A stretch of DNA of 64,000 bases, from NCBI GenBank assembly GCA_025360605.1, contig JANYBV010000052.1, forward strand, positions 1-64,000. The letters run 5' to 3'. The position numbers and the translations under genes are program-made. Under the pieces are notes generated by a model that saw only the letters and a list, made by a program, of their open reading frames with translations, was not told the DNA's origin and did no database searches. This document shows, in pieces, positions 55,690 to 64,000 of this stretch. Origin of the DNA: Alphaproteobacteria bacterium. GTDB taxonomy: Bacteria; Pseudomonadota; Alphaproteobacteria; Rickettsiales; SXRF01. How positions within the stretch are numbered: position 1 is the first letter of the stretch; every line of letters begins with the position of its first letter.

Positions 55690-57090
55690 ATGGCTTCTAC
55701 CCGCAGCGAATCGGACTCTTTCGGCAATATTGAGGTCGATTCCTCGAAATACTGGGGCGCGCAGACCCAGCGTTCCCTGCAAAATTTCAAAATCGGCACC
55801 GAAACCATGCCAAAACCGCTCATTCAGGCGTTTGGTATCCTGAAACTGGCCGCAGCACGCGTGAATATGCAGCTGGGCGTGCTGGATAAAGCCACCGGTG
55901 AGAAAATTATCGCAGCCGCGCAGGAAGTAATCGACGGCAAGCTCGACGGCAATTTCCCGCTCGTTGTCTGGCAAACCGGAAGCGGCACCCAGACCAACAT
56001 GAATATCAATGAAGTGATCTCCAACCGCGCGATTGAAATGGCGGGCGGTGTGGTGGGTTCCAAAAAACCCGTGCATCCGAATGACCATGTGAATATGGGG
56101 CAGTCGTCCAACGACTCCTTCCCCACCGCCATGCACATTGCGGCACTCTACGAACATGTGAACCACTTGTTGCCAGCGCTGACACACCTGCGTGATGCGC
56201 TCGATGCCAAGGCAACAGAATTCAAAGACATCATCAAAATCGGCCGTACACACCTTCAGGATGCCACCCCTTTGACGCTCGGTCAGGAATTTTCAGGTTA
56301 TGTCGCACAGATCGATTACCTGCTCAAGATGCTGGATATTGATGCCCTCGCCTACCCTATCCGCATGCTGGCACAAGGCGGTACGGCAGTGGGTACCGGA
56401 CTCAACGCCAAAAAAGGATTTGCAGAAGCATTCGCCAAAGAAGTGGCAAGCATTACCAAGCTACCATTCATTACCGCTCCGAATAAGTTTGCTGCGCTCG
56501 CCACCCATGATCCGCTGGTGGCATTGTCCGGCGGGCTGAATACCGCTGCTGCAGCACTGATGAAAATCGCCAACGATATCCGCCTGCTCGGCTCCGGCCC
56601 GCGCTGCGGCCTTGGCGAATTATCGCTCCCTGAAAACGAACCTGGTTCATCGATCATGCCCGGCAAGGTCAACCCAACACAATCCGAAGCCATGACCATG
56701 GTGTGCGCGCAGGTGATGGGCAACCATGTCACCGTTACGATTGCCGGTTCCAACGGCCATTTCGAACTGAACGTGTTTAAACCCGTTATCATCTATAATG
56801 TACTGCAATCCATCCGCCTCATTGCCGACAGTGCGGTGAGCTTTACCGATAACTGCGTGGTGGGTATTGAAGCGAATAAAGATCGCATCACCCAGCTGAT
56901 GAACGAATCGCTCATGCTGGTAACGGCGCTAAACCCCCATATCGGCTATGATAATGCAGCAAAAATTGCCAAAAAAGCCCACAAAGAAGGCACCTCGCTC
57001 AAACAAGCAGGCATTGCACTCGGGCTACTCACGTCGGAACAGTTTGATCAATGGGTTAAGCCAGAAACCATGCTGGGACCTAATGACTGA
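55690..57090 (+). CDS. fumC: Class II fumarate hydratase FumC
   Basis: A 466-residue fumarase of the iron-independent class that interconverts fumarate and malate in the TCA cycle. The motifs [32 protein letters not shown] and the catalytic [16 protein letters not shown] loop are intact, as is [14 protein letters not shown]. Length is typical. An AGGATGTTAT lies before ATG 55690. A possible promoter for the next gene follows directly. Confidence 0.98.
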   Translation: MASTRSESDSFGNIEVDSSKYWGAQTQRSLQNFKIGTETMPKPLIQAFGILKLAAARVNMQLGVLDKATGEKIIAAAQEVIDGKLDGNFPLVVWQTGSGTQTNMNINEVISNRAIEMAGGVVGSKKPVHPNDHVNMGQSSNDSFPTAMHIAALYEHVNHLLPALTHLRDALDAKATEFKDIIKIGRTHLQDATPLTLGQEFSGYVAQIDYLLKMLDIDALAYPIRMLAQGGTAVGTGLNAKKGFAEAFAKEVASITKLPFITAPNKFAALATHDPLVALSGGLNTAAAALMKIANDIRLLGSGPRCGLGELSLPENEPGSSIMPGKVNPTQSEAMTMVCAQVMGNHVTVTIAGSNGHFELNVFKPVIIYNVLQSIRLIADSAVSFTDNCVVGIEANKDRITQLMNESLMLVTALNPHIGYDNAAKIAKKAHKEGTSLKQAGIALGLLTSEQFDQWVKPETMLGPND

Positions 57091-57102
57091 ACACCGACTC
57101 GA

Positions 57103-57131
57103 TTGACAAGACCGTACAGGTTTGTTATCAC
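57103..57131 (+). promoter_or_regulatory. Possible sigma-70-type promoter of the 84-aa gene
   Basis: TTGACA at 57103-57108, a 17-base spacer and TATCAC at 57126-57131. The -35 box is perfect and the -10 box moderate. It is 36 bases before the start codon of the small gene at 57167. Confidence 0.45.
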
Positions 57132-57166
57132 ACCACTGTTGGTTAACATTTATTAAGGGAAATTCT

Positions 57167-57421
57167 ATGTCTGATTCCGATGGAAAAATGCCTTTCAGCG
57201 CCGAAATTGCAAGGCAACGTTTAGAAGAAGCCGCACAGGGCCGTGGCATCGGCGGTGCCCCACTTGATAAAGAAACCACAGAAACAGCAAGAAAATTAGT
57301 GGCTGGGACTCAGGTCTACATGATGAAAAAAGATAGCGATGAGTTCTCAAAAAAGCTCGGGTTAGATAAGATGGCGGAGCCTGAGCCAGAAGACCTAGAT
57401 CCCAACGCAACATTTGGTTGA
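57167..57421 (+). CDS. Small orphan protein downstream of fumC
   Basis: An 84-residue hydrophilic protein that begins MSDSDGKMPFSAEIARQRLE. It has a predicted helix, GIGGAPLDKETTETARKLV, and an acidic tail (EPEPEDLDPNATFG). Not recognised. AAGGGA lies seven bases before ATG 57167; the 15 extra upstream residues in frame look random. A partial copy of its 5' end follows at 57442. Confidence 0.7.
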   Translation: MSDSDGKMPFSAEIARQRLEEAAQGRGIGGAPLDKETTETARKLVAGTQVYMMKKDSDEFSKKLGLDKMAEPEPEDLDPNATFG

Positions 57422-57441
57422 TTCCAATTGAGAAGCATAAC

Positions 57442-57480
57442 ATGTCCTATTCCGATGGAAAAGTGATGACTTCTAATTAA
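57442..57480 (+). pseudogene. Truncated repeat of the start of the upstream 84-aa gene
   Basis: The first 24 bases match the start of the 84-aa gene at 21 of 24 positions (shared ATTCCGATGGAAAA), then the frame reaches TAA after only 12 codons (MSYSDGKVMTSN). GAGAAG precedes it, so a tiny peptide might be translated. Best read as a degenerate tandem copy; its end overlaps the end of the convergent 716-aa gene. Confidence 0.4.
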
Positions 57481-59623
57481 TCGAGTTGGTGGGGGGGGTA
57501 TGCTCCTCCAGCACCTTGCGCATCGCTTCCTGATCGGCGTAGGTTTTCTTTGAGGTGATTTTCTCGGCTGGTTCCGCCTTTTTAGGCGCAGGCTTGGCGC
57601 TGATGATGCGCTCCTGCCAGCTCAGGTCGCTGCTTGCAACTTTCCCTTCCTGCTCCAACTTTTCTTTATCAGCTTCCTGCTGTGCCTGAAGAATTTCATC
57701 TTGCATCTGGGATTGTGTTTTACTGAACACGTCAGCAGCGGACGTATCAATTTTGTTACGGCGCTGGCCTTCCGCCTCACGCGCAGGATCTTTGAGTGGC
57801 TGACGCAGAATAGACTGCCAGACTTCACCCGCCCCTGATTTAAATTCACCCCAGTTCAGTTTGGCCGCACCATCAATCATGCGTTCCGCCGCCATATCCA
57901 TTTTGCCGTTATCCCACATATTGGCGAACTCGGCCTTCGCATACATATACGGCGTATAGGAAATGGACGCATTGATAAAGGGGCGGCTAAACTTGCTGAG
58001 ATTTTCAATGCCAAGCCCACTATTTAACTTGGCAGCAACTATATTTTGATCCAATTTCAATGCGAATTCATTGCCGACATTGGCAATTTTGTTGTTGGCA
58101 TTGCCAGCCGCATTCAAAATACCATCGGCGACACCAAAGGTTCTTTCATACGGATTAAAGCTTTTTCCCTGAATCAGGGGTTCAATCTGATGCCCGTCAA
58201 CCGGTGTGCGCGAGAATGGCGCACCATTGGCCTGATTAAAGCTTGGATCATACCTTGAATAGGTCAGGTTGCTTCCCGTATTTACCGTTCCATTGACCAC
58301 GTTATAAGTATAAACAGCGTTTCTTCTGCCTTTTTGCTCATTGGAAAGATTGGACAGCATCGCTTCTCTTTCCTGATCAATAAAAATACTGCGGTGTTTG
58401 GTTTGTGGTGTGCGCGTGATCCAGAAAAACGGTACCGCCGGAGTCATTACAATCACGCCTTTGACGGCACTTCTCGCCACCCATTTCAGTAAATCACCCG
58501 CCTTGTCCACCGCACCTTTATGAGATTCCTTATCGGGCGCACCATAAAGATTATCCTGCTTGCCTGATAATTTATTGCCAATATAATCGTAAGCCTCACG
58601 GAACATCAGCGTACCGACGTTGTACACGGTGAAACGGCTCTGGAGGTCCATCAGACCTTCCATGTTGTAGTTGCCGACGATTTTATTATCCTTAAGCTTG
58701 AAGCTGCCGCCGTTAATCGAGCGGTCGAAATCGTACTTGAACCCCGGGCTGGCTTTATTGATCAGCGCCCTCTGGCCTTTCATGAAATACGCATACGGAA
58801 TGGCAACCGCCCAGTCTTCGCCGCCGTTGTACGTCACATAACGCGTCATCGCGTTGATTGCTGCGTCAATCGCCTTCGGAATCTGAATATGGCCTTTATC
58901 ATCCATCCATGTTTTTTTGACATTCGGATCAAACCATCCTGCAATGTCACGTCCCAGTGCGTCACCGATGCTGGCACAGAAAAAGTCAAAAGTGATCATG
59001 GTCGTTTCTTCGCCGAGCGTACGGCCCCATGCCAGTTTGCCGTCGTAACCCATGCGCTTGTATTCGGTAGGACGGAACGTAATAGCGTTCGCTGCCGCCA
59101 CCTCACTGCCAGTAATGGCTTTGACGGTAGCGTGAATCGGCTTGCCGACCACCGTATCGATAAGTTTGGAAATCAGCTGCAGGGGATTATTAGACGCCGC
59201 CTCTGAAAAACTGCCACTCGCGTTATATCCTTTATAACTTAGATCTTTGCGGCCCATCCATTTTTTTGCAAGCAGACCACCACCGGCAAAAAACGCCGCC
59301 CCCAGAACGCCGCGCGAGAACATGCGGATGGCAAGGCGCGTCTTCGGATCGTCGGCCCACGGCTTATTTTTGTCGATTTCGTTCCACGCTTCCTTGGTGA
59401 TCAGCGGGCGGGTGGTGTGTTCGCCGTACGCTCCGAGCGTCTTGTCTGTGGCAGGGACTGAAGGGCTGGCGGTCTGGTTTTGGGATTCGGCGGCAGATGG
59501 TGCTGGCTGGGCGGAAACCTCGGACGCAGGCACAGCTCCACCCACCGCAGGAGAAGCGACCGCTTCTTTGTCCTTTTCGGGAGAATCAGCTTTTTTGCCT
59601 TTGTCCGTCAATGGTTTATCCAT
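57473..59623 (-). CDS. Orphan 716-residue membrane-associated protein
   Basis: Not recognised. Residues 1-70 are Pro/Ala/Ser-rich and disordered. Two hydrophobic segments, about 102-118 (SRGVLGAAFFAGGGLLA) and 385-402 (GVIVMTPAVPFFWI), suggest membrane insertion. Between them is a long domain with many aromatic residues (TFDFFCASIGDALGRDIAGWF). The C-terminus has a charged helical, likely coiled-coil region (about 635-660) and a Lys/Ala linker. It is single-copy in the window, transcribed alone; ATG 59623 starts it. Confidence 0.78.
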   Translation of the reverse strand: MDKPLTDKGKKADSPEKDKEAVASPAVGGAVPASEVSAQPAPSAAESQNQTASPSVPATDKTLGAYGEHTTRPLITKEAWNEIDKNKPWADDPKTRLAIRMFSRGVLGAAFFAGGGLLAKKWMGRKDLSYKGYNASGSFSEAASNNPLQLISKLIDTVVGKPIHATVKAITGSEVAAANAITFRPTEYKRMGYDGKLAWGRTLGEETTMITFDFFCASIGDALGRDIAGWFDPNVKKTWMDDKGHIQIPKAIDAAINAMTRYVTYNGGEDWAVAIPYAYFMKGQRALINKASPGFKYDFDRSINGGSFKLKDNKIVGNYNMEGLMDLQSRFTVYNVGTLMFREAYDYIGNKLSGKQDNLYGAPDKESHKGAVDKAGDLLKWVARSAVKGVIVMTPAVPFFWITRTPQTKHRSIFIDQEREAMLSNLSNEQKGRRNAVYTYNVVNGTVNTGSNLTYSRYDPSFNQANGAPFSRTPVDGHQIEPLIQGKSFNPYERTFGVADGILNAAGNANNKIANVGNEFALKLDQNIVAAKLNSGLGIENLSKFSRPFINASISYTPYMYAKAEFANMWDNGKMDMAAERMIDGAAKLNWGEFKSGAGEVWQSILRQPLKDPAREAEGQRRNKIDTSAADVFSKTQSQMQDEILQAQQEADKEKLEQEGKVASSDLSWQERIISAKPAPKKAEPAEKITSKKTYADQEAMRKVLEEHTPPTNSIN

Positions 59624-60018
59624 GCATTAAATGCCCGTATTACTCCAAACCCCCGTTGAATTTATTACTTTTTTACTTACAAGAAGCAATATACCATGAT
59701 TTTTCAATGATCTCGTATGAAAGTTTTATGACAGCGACACACTATATGTGTGATATTGGCTAACCTCCATATTTATCAAACCCTTTCAATTGGTTAACTA
59801 CCGTTAGCAAATCAGGCAGAAATAGGCGGAAAACAGCTCTAAAAAAGCCCTTGAAACACCCCCCGAAAACGTGTAAAAAGCGGCTCCCATTCAATAACGA
59901 AGGGGAAATTCACAGGCAAAGTGAGGCAATCTGGGTGTTCCAGACCTGCCATCCGGTGCTACCTTTAGGGGTAAGTCACACCATTTTGCCGAGGTTTAAC
60001 CGGAAAAGGATAACTATC
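59624..60018 (+). promoter_or_regulatory. rpsB upstream region and putative leader
   Basis: 395 bases without a convincing gene. Visible elements are a CACAC-TATAT-GTGTG palindrome at 59738-59752, a weak TTGAAA-N17-TAAAAA promoter-like pair at 59851-59879, and a possible hairpin at 59955-59982 (GGTG/CACC and TACC/GGTA). The AAAGGA ribosome site of rpsB closes the region. Ribosomal S2 often represses its own leader; this is only inferred here. The palindrome may be an operator or chance. Confidence 0.35.
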
Positions 60019-60933
60019 ATGACTCTACCCGCTTTTAACATGCGCGAGCTTATCGAAGCTGGTGTTCACTTTGGCCATAAAACCAAACGCTGGAACCCAC
60101 GCATGGCGCCGTATATTTTCGGTGTCCGCAACGATATCCATATCATCGATCTCGGTAAAACCGTTCCTATGTTGCATCAGGCGCTCACCGCCATCCGCGA
60201 CGTAGTAGCCCAGAACGGCCGTATCCTCTTCGTTGGAACCAAACGTCAGGCGGCTGATCCTATCGCTGAAGCAGCAAAACGTTGCGGCCAGTATTACATC
60301 AACATGCGCTGGCTCGGTGGCTTGCTCACCAACTGGAACACCATTCAGGTGTCCATCAAAGCACTGCGCAAACTCGAAGAACAACTCGCTGGCCCAAACG
60401 CCGGTTTCACCAAAAAAGAATTGCTCAGCATGAGCCGTCAACGCGACAAGCTCGAAGCATCCCTCGGTGGTATCAAAGACATGGGCGGCCGTCCTGACCT
60501 GATCTTCATCATCGACACCAACAAAGAAGACCTCGCAGTGAAAGAAGCGCAGAAACTCGGTATACCGATCGTGGCAATCATCGACAGCAACTGCTCCGTT
60601 GATGGCATCACCTACCCTATCCCGGGTAACGACGATTCCACCCGCGCTATCCGCCTCTATTGCCGCTTAATCTCCGATGCAGTACTCGGTGGCTTGCAGC
60701 AGAGCATGGTGTCCTCGGGCGCTGATCTCGGCGAACGCGAAGATGCAGGCGAAATCCTGAACATCGACGGTATGGACGCATCCGGCGAAGTATCACCGGA
60801 AAAAGAAAAACGTGATGCCGATAACGAAGATAACAAGAAAAAAGGTGCCTCACGCGGTGGCCGCAAAGCTCCTGCTTCGGCTCCGAAAAAAGCACCTACC
60901 GTTCAGGTGAAAAAGACCCCAGGTAAAAAGTAA
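60019..60933 (+). CDS. rpsB: 30S ribosomal protein S2
   Basis: A 304-residue S2, about 60 residues longer than in E. coli. The S2 core ([60 protein letters not shown]) is intact. The excess is a C-terminal charged tail (after about 250) rich in Glu/Asp then Lys/Ala. ATG 60019 with AAAGGA upstream was chosen; a longer frame from 59851 is unlike S2. It pairs with tsf as usual. Confidence 0.97.
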   Translation: MTLPAFNMRELIEAGVHFGHKTKRWNPRMAPYIFGVRNDIHIIDLGKTVPMLHQALTAIRDVVAQNGRILFVGTKRQAADPIAEAAKRCGQYYINMRWLGGLLTNWNTIQVSIKALRKLEEQLAGPNAGFTKKELLSMSRQRDKLEASLGGIKDMGGRPDLIFIIDTNKEDLAVKEAQKLGIPIVAIIDSNCSVDGITYPIPGNDDSTRAIRLYCRLISDAVLGGLQQSMVSSGADLGEREDAGEILNIDGMDASGEVSPEKEKRDADNEDNKKKGASRGGRKAPASAPKKAPTVQVKKTPGKK

Positions 60934-60949
60934 TCTAATGACTGAGTAT

Positions 60950-60980
60950 GAAGCGGCAGGGTGAATAACTCTGCCGCTTC
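60950..60980 (+). promoter_or_regulatory. Ten-pair hairpin between rpsB and tsf
   Basis: GAAGCGGCAG (60950-60959) and CTGCCGCTTC (60971-60980) are perfectly complementary around an 11-base loop. There is no T-run after it, so it is more likely an attenuator, RNA processing site or stabilising element than a full terminator. Such structures can set the ratio of S2 to EF-Ts. Confidence 0.6.
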
Positions 60981-61016
60981 GTGCCATCTATTTTCTGACA
61001 ACAAAGGACTCGCACA

Positions 61017-61955
61017 ATGACACAAGTAACTCCTGAACAGATTAAAGCACTTCGTGAAACCACCGGCGCTGGCATGTCGGACTGCCGCAAAGCACTCGTC
61101 GAAAATGCTGGCGACATGGAAGCCGCTATCGACTGGCTGCGCAAAAAAGGCCTGTCATCCGCCGCTAAAAAATCTGGCCGTATCGCTGCCGAAGGCCTCG
61201 TTGCCGTTGCCGTTGAAGGCACCAAAGGCGCTATCATCGAACTTAACTCCGAAACCGACTTCGTTGCCCGCAACGAAAAATTCCAGCAGCTGGCCAGCTC
61301 CATTGCCGAATTCGCTGTTCGCAACAGCATCGAAAACGTAGAAGAACTTAAAGCTGCCAAGTGCCCAAAAACCGGCACCACCATTCAGGAACAGGTCAGC
61401 AACGCCATCGGCACCATCGGCGAAAACATGAACCTGCGCCGCAGCGCCATCCTTGGCGTCACCAACGGTGTGGTTGCCAGCTACATCCATAACGCCATTG
61501 CCCCAGGCATGGGCAAAATTGCGATTCTCGTCGCGGTTGAAACCACCGGCGATGTAGGCAAAGCGGAAGCATTCGGCAAACAGATTGCAATGCATATCGC
61601 TGCTGCCCGCCCTGAAGCACTCTCCACCGCTGACGTTGATTCCGCCAAACTGGAACGTGAACGCGCCGTATACCGTGAACAGGCTGCTGCTTCCGGCAAA
61701 CCTGCCGATGTGGTAGAAAAAATGGTCGATGGCCGCGTGCGCAAATACTACGAAGAAGTCGTTCTGCTCGAACAGCTCTTCGTTATCGATGGCAAGACCA
61801 AAATCAGCCAAGTTGTTGCTGATGCCGCTAAAACCATCGGCGCACCTGTCAAGATTCTCGCCTTCGTGTCCTTCCGCCTCGGCGAAGGTATCGAAAAAGC
61901 AGCCACCGACTTCGCTGCTGAAGTTGCAGCAGCAGCGGGCACCGCAGCTGCCTGA
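61017..61955 (+). CDS. tsf: Elongation factor Ts
   Basis: A 312-residue guanine nucleotide exchange factor for EF-Tu. It begins with the UBA-like region ALRETTGAGMSDCRKALVE, the SETDFVARNEKFQQLA motif follows, and the C-terminal half has VVEKMVDGRVRKYYEEV, typical of EF-Ts. Length is normal. AAAGGACT precedes ATG 61017. pyrH and frr, which usually follow, are absent because a terminator ends the operon here. Confidence 0.97.
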   Translation: MTQVTPEQIKALRETTGAGMSDCRKALVENAGDMEAAIDWLRKKGLSSAAKKSGRIAAEGLVAVAVEGTKGAIIELNSETDFVARNEKFQQLASSIAEFAVRNSIENVEELKAAKCPKTGTTIQEQVSNAIGTIGENMNLRRSAILGVTNGVVASYIHNAIAPGMGKIAILVAVETTGDVGKAEAFGKQIAMHIAAARPEALSTADVDSAKLERERAVYREQAAASGKPADVVEKMVDGRVRKYYEEVVLLEQLFVIDGKTKISQVVADAAKTIGAPVKILAFVSFRLGEGIEKAATDFAAEVAAAAGTAAA

Positions 61956-61986
61956 AAGAATGAGTAACCTGTAATGGGTTACGCAG

Positions 61987-62019
61987 AGGGTTTGCAGGAA
62001 ACTGCAAACCCTTTTTTTA
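61987..62019 (+). terminator. Rho-independent terminator of rpsB-tsf
   Basis: AGGGTTTGCAG (61987-61997), a GAAA tetraloop, CTGCAAACCCT (62002-62012) and a run of T. This perfect 11-pair stem with a stable GNRA loop is a strong terminator. The convergent membrane-protein gene stops inside its T-run, at 62017. Confidence 0.92.
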
Positions 62020-63096
62020 TGCAAATGTTTTACGGAAAAGCGGATGATCGGCCAGCCCCGCACCGGCAATGAGCGAGTGCGTGGCATACAGCACCATGAA
62101 GGGCAGGCTCCAGTAGAAATCACGGTATTCATACGGAACGCAAATAGCAAAAAAGATGGCCGTGTGTGTCAGAATCATGGGAACGCCACTGCGTAAAAAC
62201 GCCGGTTTTTCTTTCCAGCGGTAGCCCATCAGCGCCGCCGACATCGCAAAAACAAAGACATCACCCGTTCGCAACACTGCCTTGATATTTCCTATCAATG
62301 TGACGTGCGGCCCTATCAGTTCCCCCGGATAACTGGCGAAATACACGGTCAGTCCGCCCTTGATCATTAGATATAATACGCATTGCTGTGCCAGTAAAAT
62401 AATGAACTGCCGACGCGGCAAACGGAACACAAAATACGTCGCAAAAGACAGGATGCAAAAGATCGTGGTTTCCTTGTTAAAGGTTGCAATCACAAAGACA
62501 CACAGATACGCAACCCAACGCCGTTTTAACAGTAAGTAAAACAACGCACACGAAAAAAACAGCTCTGAAAAATCATAGATATAGGCATTGTTTATCATCA
62601 GCGCCGGAAGTAGTTGCAGCATAATGACGGGAGCCAGCAACGCATAGGATGTGGAGTCAGGAAACAGGGCGCGGGTGAGATGATAAAACATGGCGATAAA
62701 CGCCAGAAACGTCAGGTAACAAACAAACGCCACCACCGCCGTTTCAAAAATCACCTCGTTCGCCAGCGGCGGTGGACGAAAGAACAATGATTTTACCGTT
62801 TGTTTTCCCTCGTCACTGTCGCGCCACTGTATCAAACGCTCAGTCAACGGTTTTTCAATGACCTGCGGAACCACCGCGCGCACCACTTTTGCAATATTCG
62901 GCATCAGCACCCTGTACACCATCGGGCGCGAGGGTGTTCCATACGGGTAGCTATCCAGTCCGGTATAGCCTGACCCCACCGCACCCGCCATGAACGGAAT
63001 CATCACATACAAAGAGCAGACGAAATACAGCACCAGAAACACGGGTAACAACCCGCGCTGCACTGATGGAATCCATTTCCCTTGTCCGTTAACCAC
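62017..63096 (-). CDS. Polytopic membrane protein of unknown function
   Basis: A 359-residue protein with about eight transmembrane helices. After the first helix (16-40) comes an extracytoplasmic stretch of about 70 residues (YTGLDSYPYGTPSRPMVYRVL), then helices with aromatic-rich loops such as NNAYIYDFSELFFSC and FNKETTIFCIL. The pattern resembles GT-C-type glycosyltransferase-like or EpsG-like membrane proteins, but no motif decides it. ATG 63096. Divergent from the DUF2333 gene. Confidence 0.7.
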   Translation of the reverse strand: MVNGQGKWIPSVQRGLLPVFLVLYFVCSLYVMIPFMAGAVGSGYTGLDSYPYGTPSRPMVYRVLMPNIAKVVRAVVPQVIEKPLTERLIQWRDSDEGKQTVKSLFFRPPPLANEVIFETAVVAFVCYLTFLAFIAMFYHLTRALFPDSTSYALLAPVIMLQLLPALMINNAYIYDFSELFFSCALFYLLLKRRWVAYLCVFVIATFNKETTIFCILSFATYFVFRLPRRQFIILLAQQCVLYLMIKGGLTVYFASYPGELIGPHVTLIGNIKAVLRTGDVFVFAMSAALMGYRWKEKPAFLRSGVPMILTHTAIFFAICVPYEYRDFYWSLPFMVLYATHSLIAGAGLADHPLFRKTFA

Positions 63097-63175
63097 TATT
63101 TTTCCTGAATATTTTTGGAATGATAATCACATAGTAGCGCTTGCTGCACCTGCACACAACTGCTACATAGTAGGC

Positions 63176-64000
63176 ATGAAAATCGTGATTGAAAAACTAA
63201 AATCCTTACCCAAATTCGCCGCGCTCGGCGTGTCGCTGCTCGTCATTTTCATCGGGCTGGTGTATTATCCTGTAGGCATGGCCTATGTTCACTCTATCGA
63301 CGATTCTGCCAGCTTCACCGCCGATGGCTACGACGTTGAAAAGGGCAGCCACTCAGTTGCAATGACCATAGCCCTCATCAACCGCGAAACCAAAACCCAT
63401 ACGTGGGTGGCCAGCGACCCGTTCTTTTATCCGGGGTCTATGCTTGTGCGTATGCCTGCCTTCCAACGCGGCATCCTGTCCAGCCTGTCACGCTTTACCA
63501 TCGAACTCTATGATCATATCGGACGCACGCGCGGCTCCAGTCAGGCTGATAATGACCTCCAAAATGCCTCCGGCCTGCTGAACTATTCGCCTTACGTGTG
63601 GATGTTCAACTTCCAGACCTCATGGCTGCCGACCGCCTCGTCGCCCACCCAATACCGCGCAGGCATGGAATCGCTGATGAAATATAACAACCGCCTCGCC
63701 GCTGGTACGGCCGTATTTGAACGCCGCGCCGACATTTTAATTGAGGTGCTTGACCAGTTAGCCTCTGATCTTGGCTCATCCTCAGCTACGCTGGCTTCAC
63801 ACATGGAAAAGCAATCGGGTTTATCGTTCAAAACGGCCGCCGACCTTTTTTATCACACTAAAGGCAGGCTCTATGCCGACTACATGCTCCTGCGCGAGCT
63901 GAAAAAAGATTTCAATGAAGTGATCAGAGAAAAGGAACTCGACACCGCATGGGAACAGATGCTCGACTCGCTGCAGCAAGGCATGGTCTTGGGTAATTTC
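63176..64000 (+). CDS. DUF2333 family protein (partial, cut by window end)
   Basis: The first 275 residues of an open frame that runs off the window. One N-terminal membrane helix (about 14-35, FAALGVSLLVIFIGLVYYP) is followed by VHSIDDSASFT, TIALINRETKTHTWVASDPFF, GRTRGSSQADNDLQNASG, PTASSPTQYRAGMESLMKYNNRLA and FERRADIL. This matches the DUF2333 family of alphaproteobacteria and other proteobacteria, of unknown function. ATG 63176 was chosen. Confidence 0.85.
   Translation, partial: MKIVIEKLKSLPKFAALGVSLLVIFIGLVYYPVGMAYVHSIDDSASFTADGYDVEKGSHSVAMTIALINRETKTHTWVASDPFFYPGSMLVRMPAFQRGILSSLSRFTIELYDHIGRTRGSSQADNDLQNASGLLNYSPYVWMFNFQTSWLPTASSPTQYRAGMESLMKYNNRLAAGTAVFERRADILIEVLDQLASDLGSSSATLASHMEKQSGLSFKTAADLFYHTKGRLYADYMLLRELKKDFNEVIREKELDTAWEQMLDSLQQGMVLGNF

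Noticed and set aside
59851-60018. N-terminal extension of the rpsB frame
   Set aside because: It is unlike S2, and ATG 60019 has an AAAGGA ribosome site and the canonical start.
1-64000. tRNA, rRNA, CRISPR arrays, insertion sequences and prophage genes
   Set aside because: No cloverleaf-like, repeat-spacer, transposase or phage-like sequence was found on either strand by reading; a tRNAscan or ISfinder search would be needed to exclude small degenerate remnants.

Overview
The window looks like a chromosomal segment of an alphaproteobacterium with moderate GC (roughly low-to-mid 50% by eye). The reasons are: bacterial homologues of mitochondrial proteins (HIG1-domain protein, NDUFS6-type zf-CHCC protein, NDUFS4-type complex I protein, Mic60/mitofilin); hemD-mic60-hemY, dprA-topA-rnr and rsh-pdxJ-acpS gene orders; a Caulobacter-type cpa/tad pilus locus; a DUF2333 protein; and CtrA-like TTAA-N7-TTAA boxes in several promoter regions. 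A DUF2610-like protein and several large orphan proteins hint at a less-studied lineage (Rickettsiales/Holosporales/Micavibrio-like groups are possible), but the genus cannot be named from sequence alone. No rRNA, tRNA, CRISPR, transposase or prophage gene was seen.

Layout. 0.2-0.45 kb: csrA with a strong terminator. 0.5-4.8 kb (minus): zf-CHCC, HIG1, ATP:cob(I)alamin adenosyltransferase, etfB, etfA, nadE. 4.9-10.4 kb (minus): lytic transglycosylase, lipoprotein lipase/hydrolase, rlmE, ppx/gppA, rodA. 10.6-22.8 kb: a tight-adherence (Tad/Cpa) pilus locus in two convergent halves, tadE-tadE-tadG-tadD on plus and cpaB-C-D-E-F-tadB-tadC on minus; pilin and prepilin peptidase genes are not in the window. 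23.0-32.7 kb (plus): rsh (ppGpp), three tandem AT-rich acyltransferase-3 genes inserted before pdxJ-acpS, then hemD, mic60, hemY. 32.7-37.0 kb (minus): lipoprotein, gatB, an orphan gene, gatA, gatC. 37.0-49.5 kb (plus): ruvX, plsY, dprA, an orphan, topA, two paralogous class-I glutamine-amidotransferase-like C26 enzymes, rnr, NDUFS4-like, DUF2610-like and a 534-aa protein with an internal duplication. 49.5-52.7 kb (minus): a dicarboxylate/amino-acid symporter, an orphan TAXI binding protein, a GGDEF protein. 52.9-57.4 kb (plus): purE, an orphan gene translationally coupled to both neighbours, purK, fumC, a small orphan. 57.5-59.6 kb (minus): a 716-aa orphan membrane-associated protein. 60.0-62.0 kb (plus): rpsB and tsf. 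62.0 kb to the end: a polytopic membrane protein (minus) and the start of a DUF2333 gene (plus).

Functionally the window mixes housekeeping (translation, tRNA amidation, purines, NAD, PLP, haem, DNA topology and uptake) with surface and lifestyle functions: Tad pili, CsrA, ppGpp, a c-di-GMP enzyme, envelope acylation and cell-wall turnover. Perfect CtrA-like boxes lie in front of the tad cluster, in front of fumC, and between the GGDEF gene and purE; near-perfect ones lie before cpaB, cpaF and the lytic transglycosylase. This suggests, but does not prove, cell-cycle control of these genes. The best candidates for new biology are the orphan genes embedded in conserved operons (purE-x-purK, gatA-x-gatB), the internally duplicated 534-aa protein, the 716-aa protein, and the tandem acyltransferase and C26 pairs.
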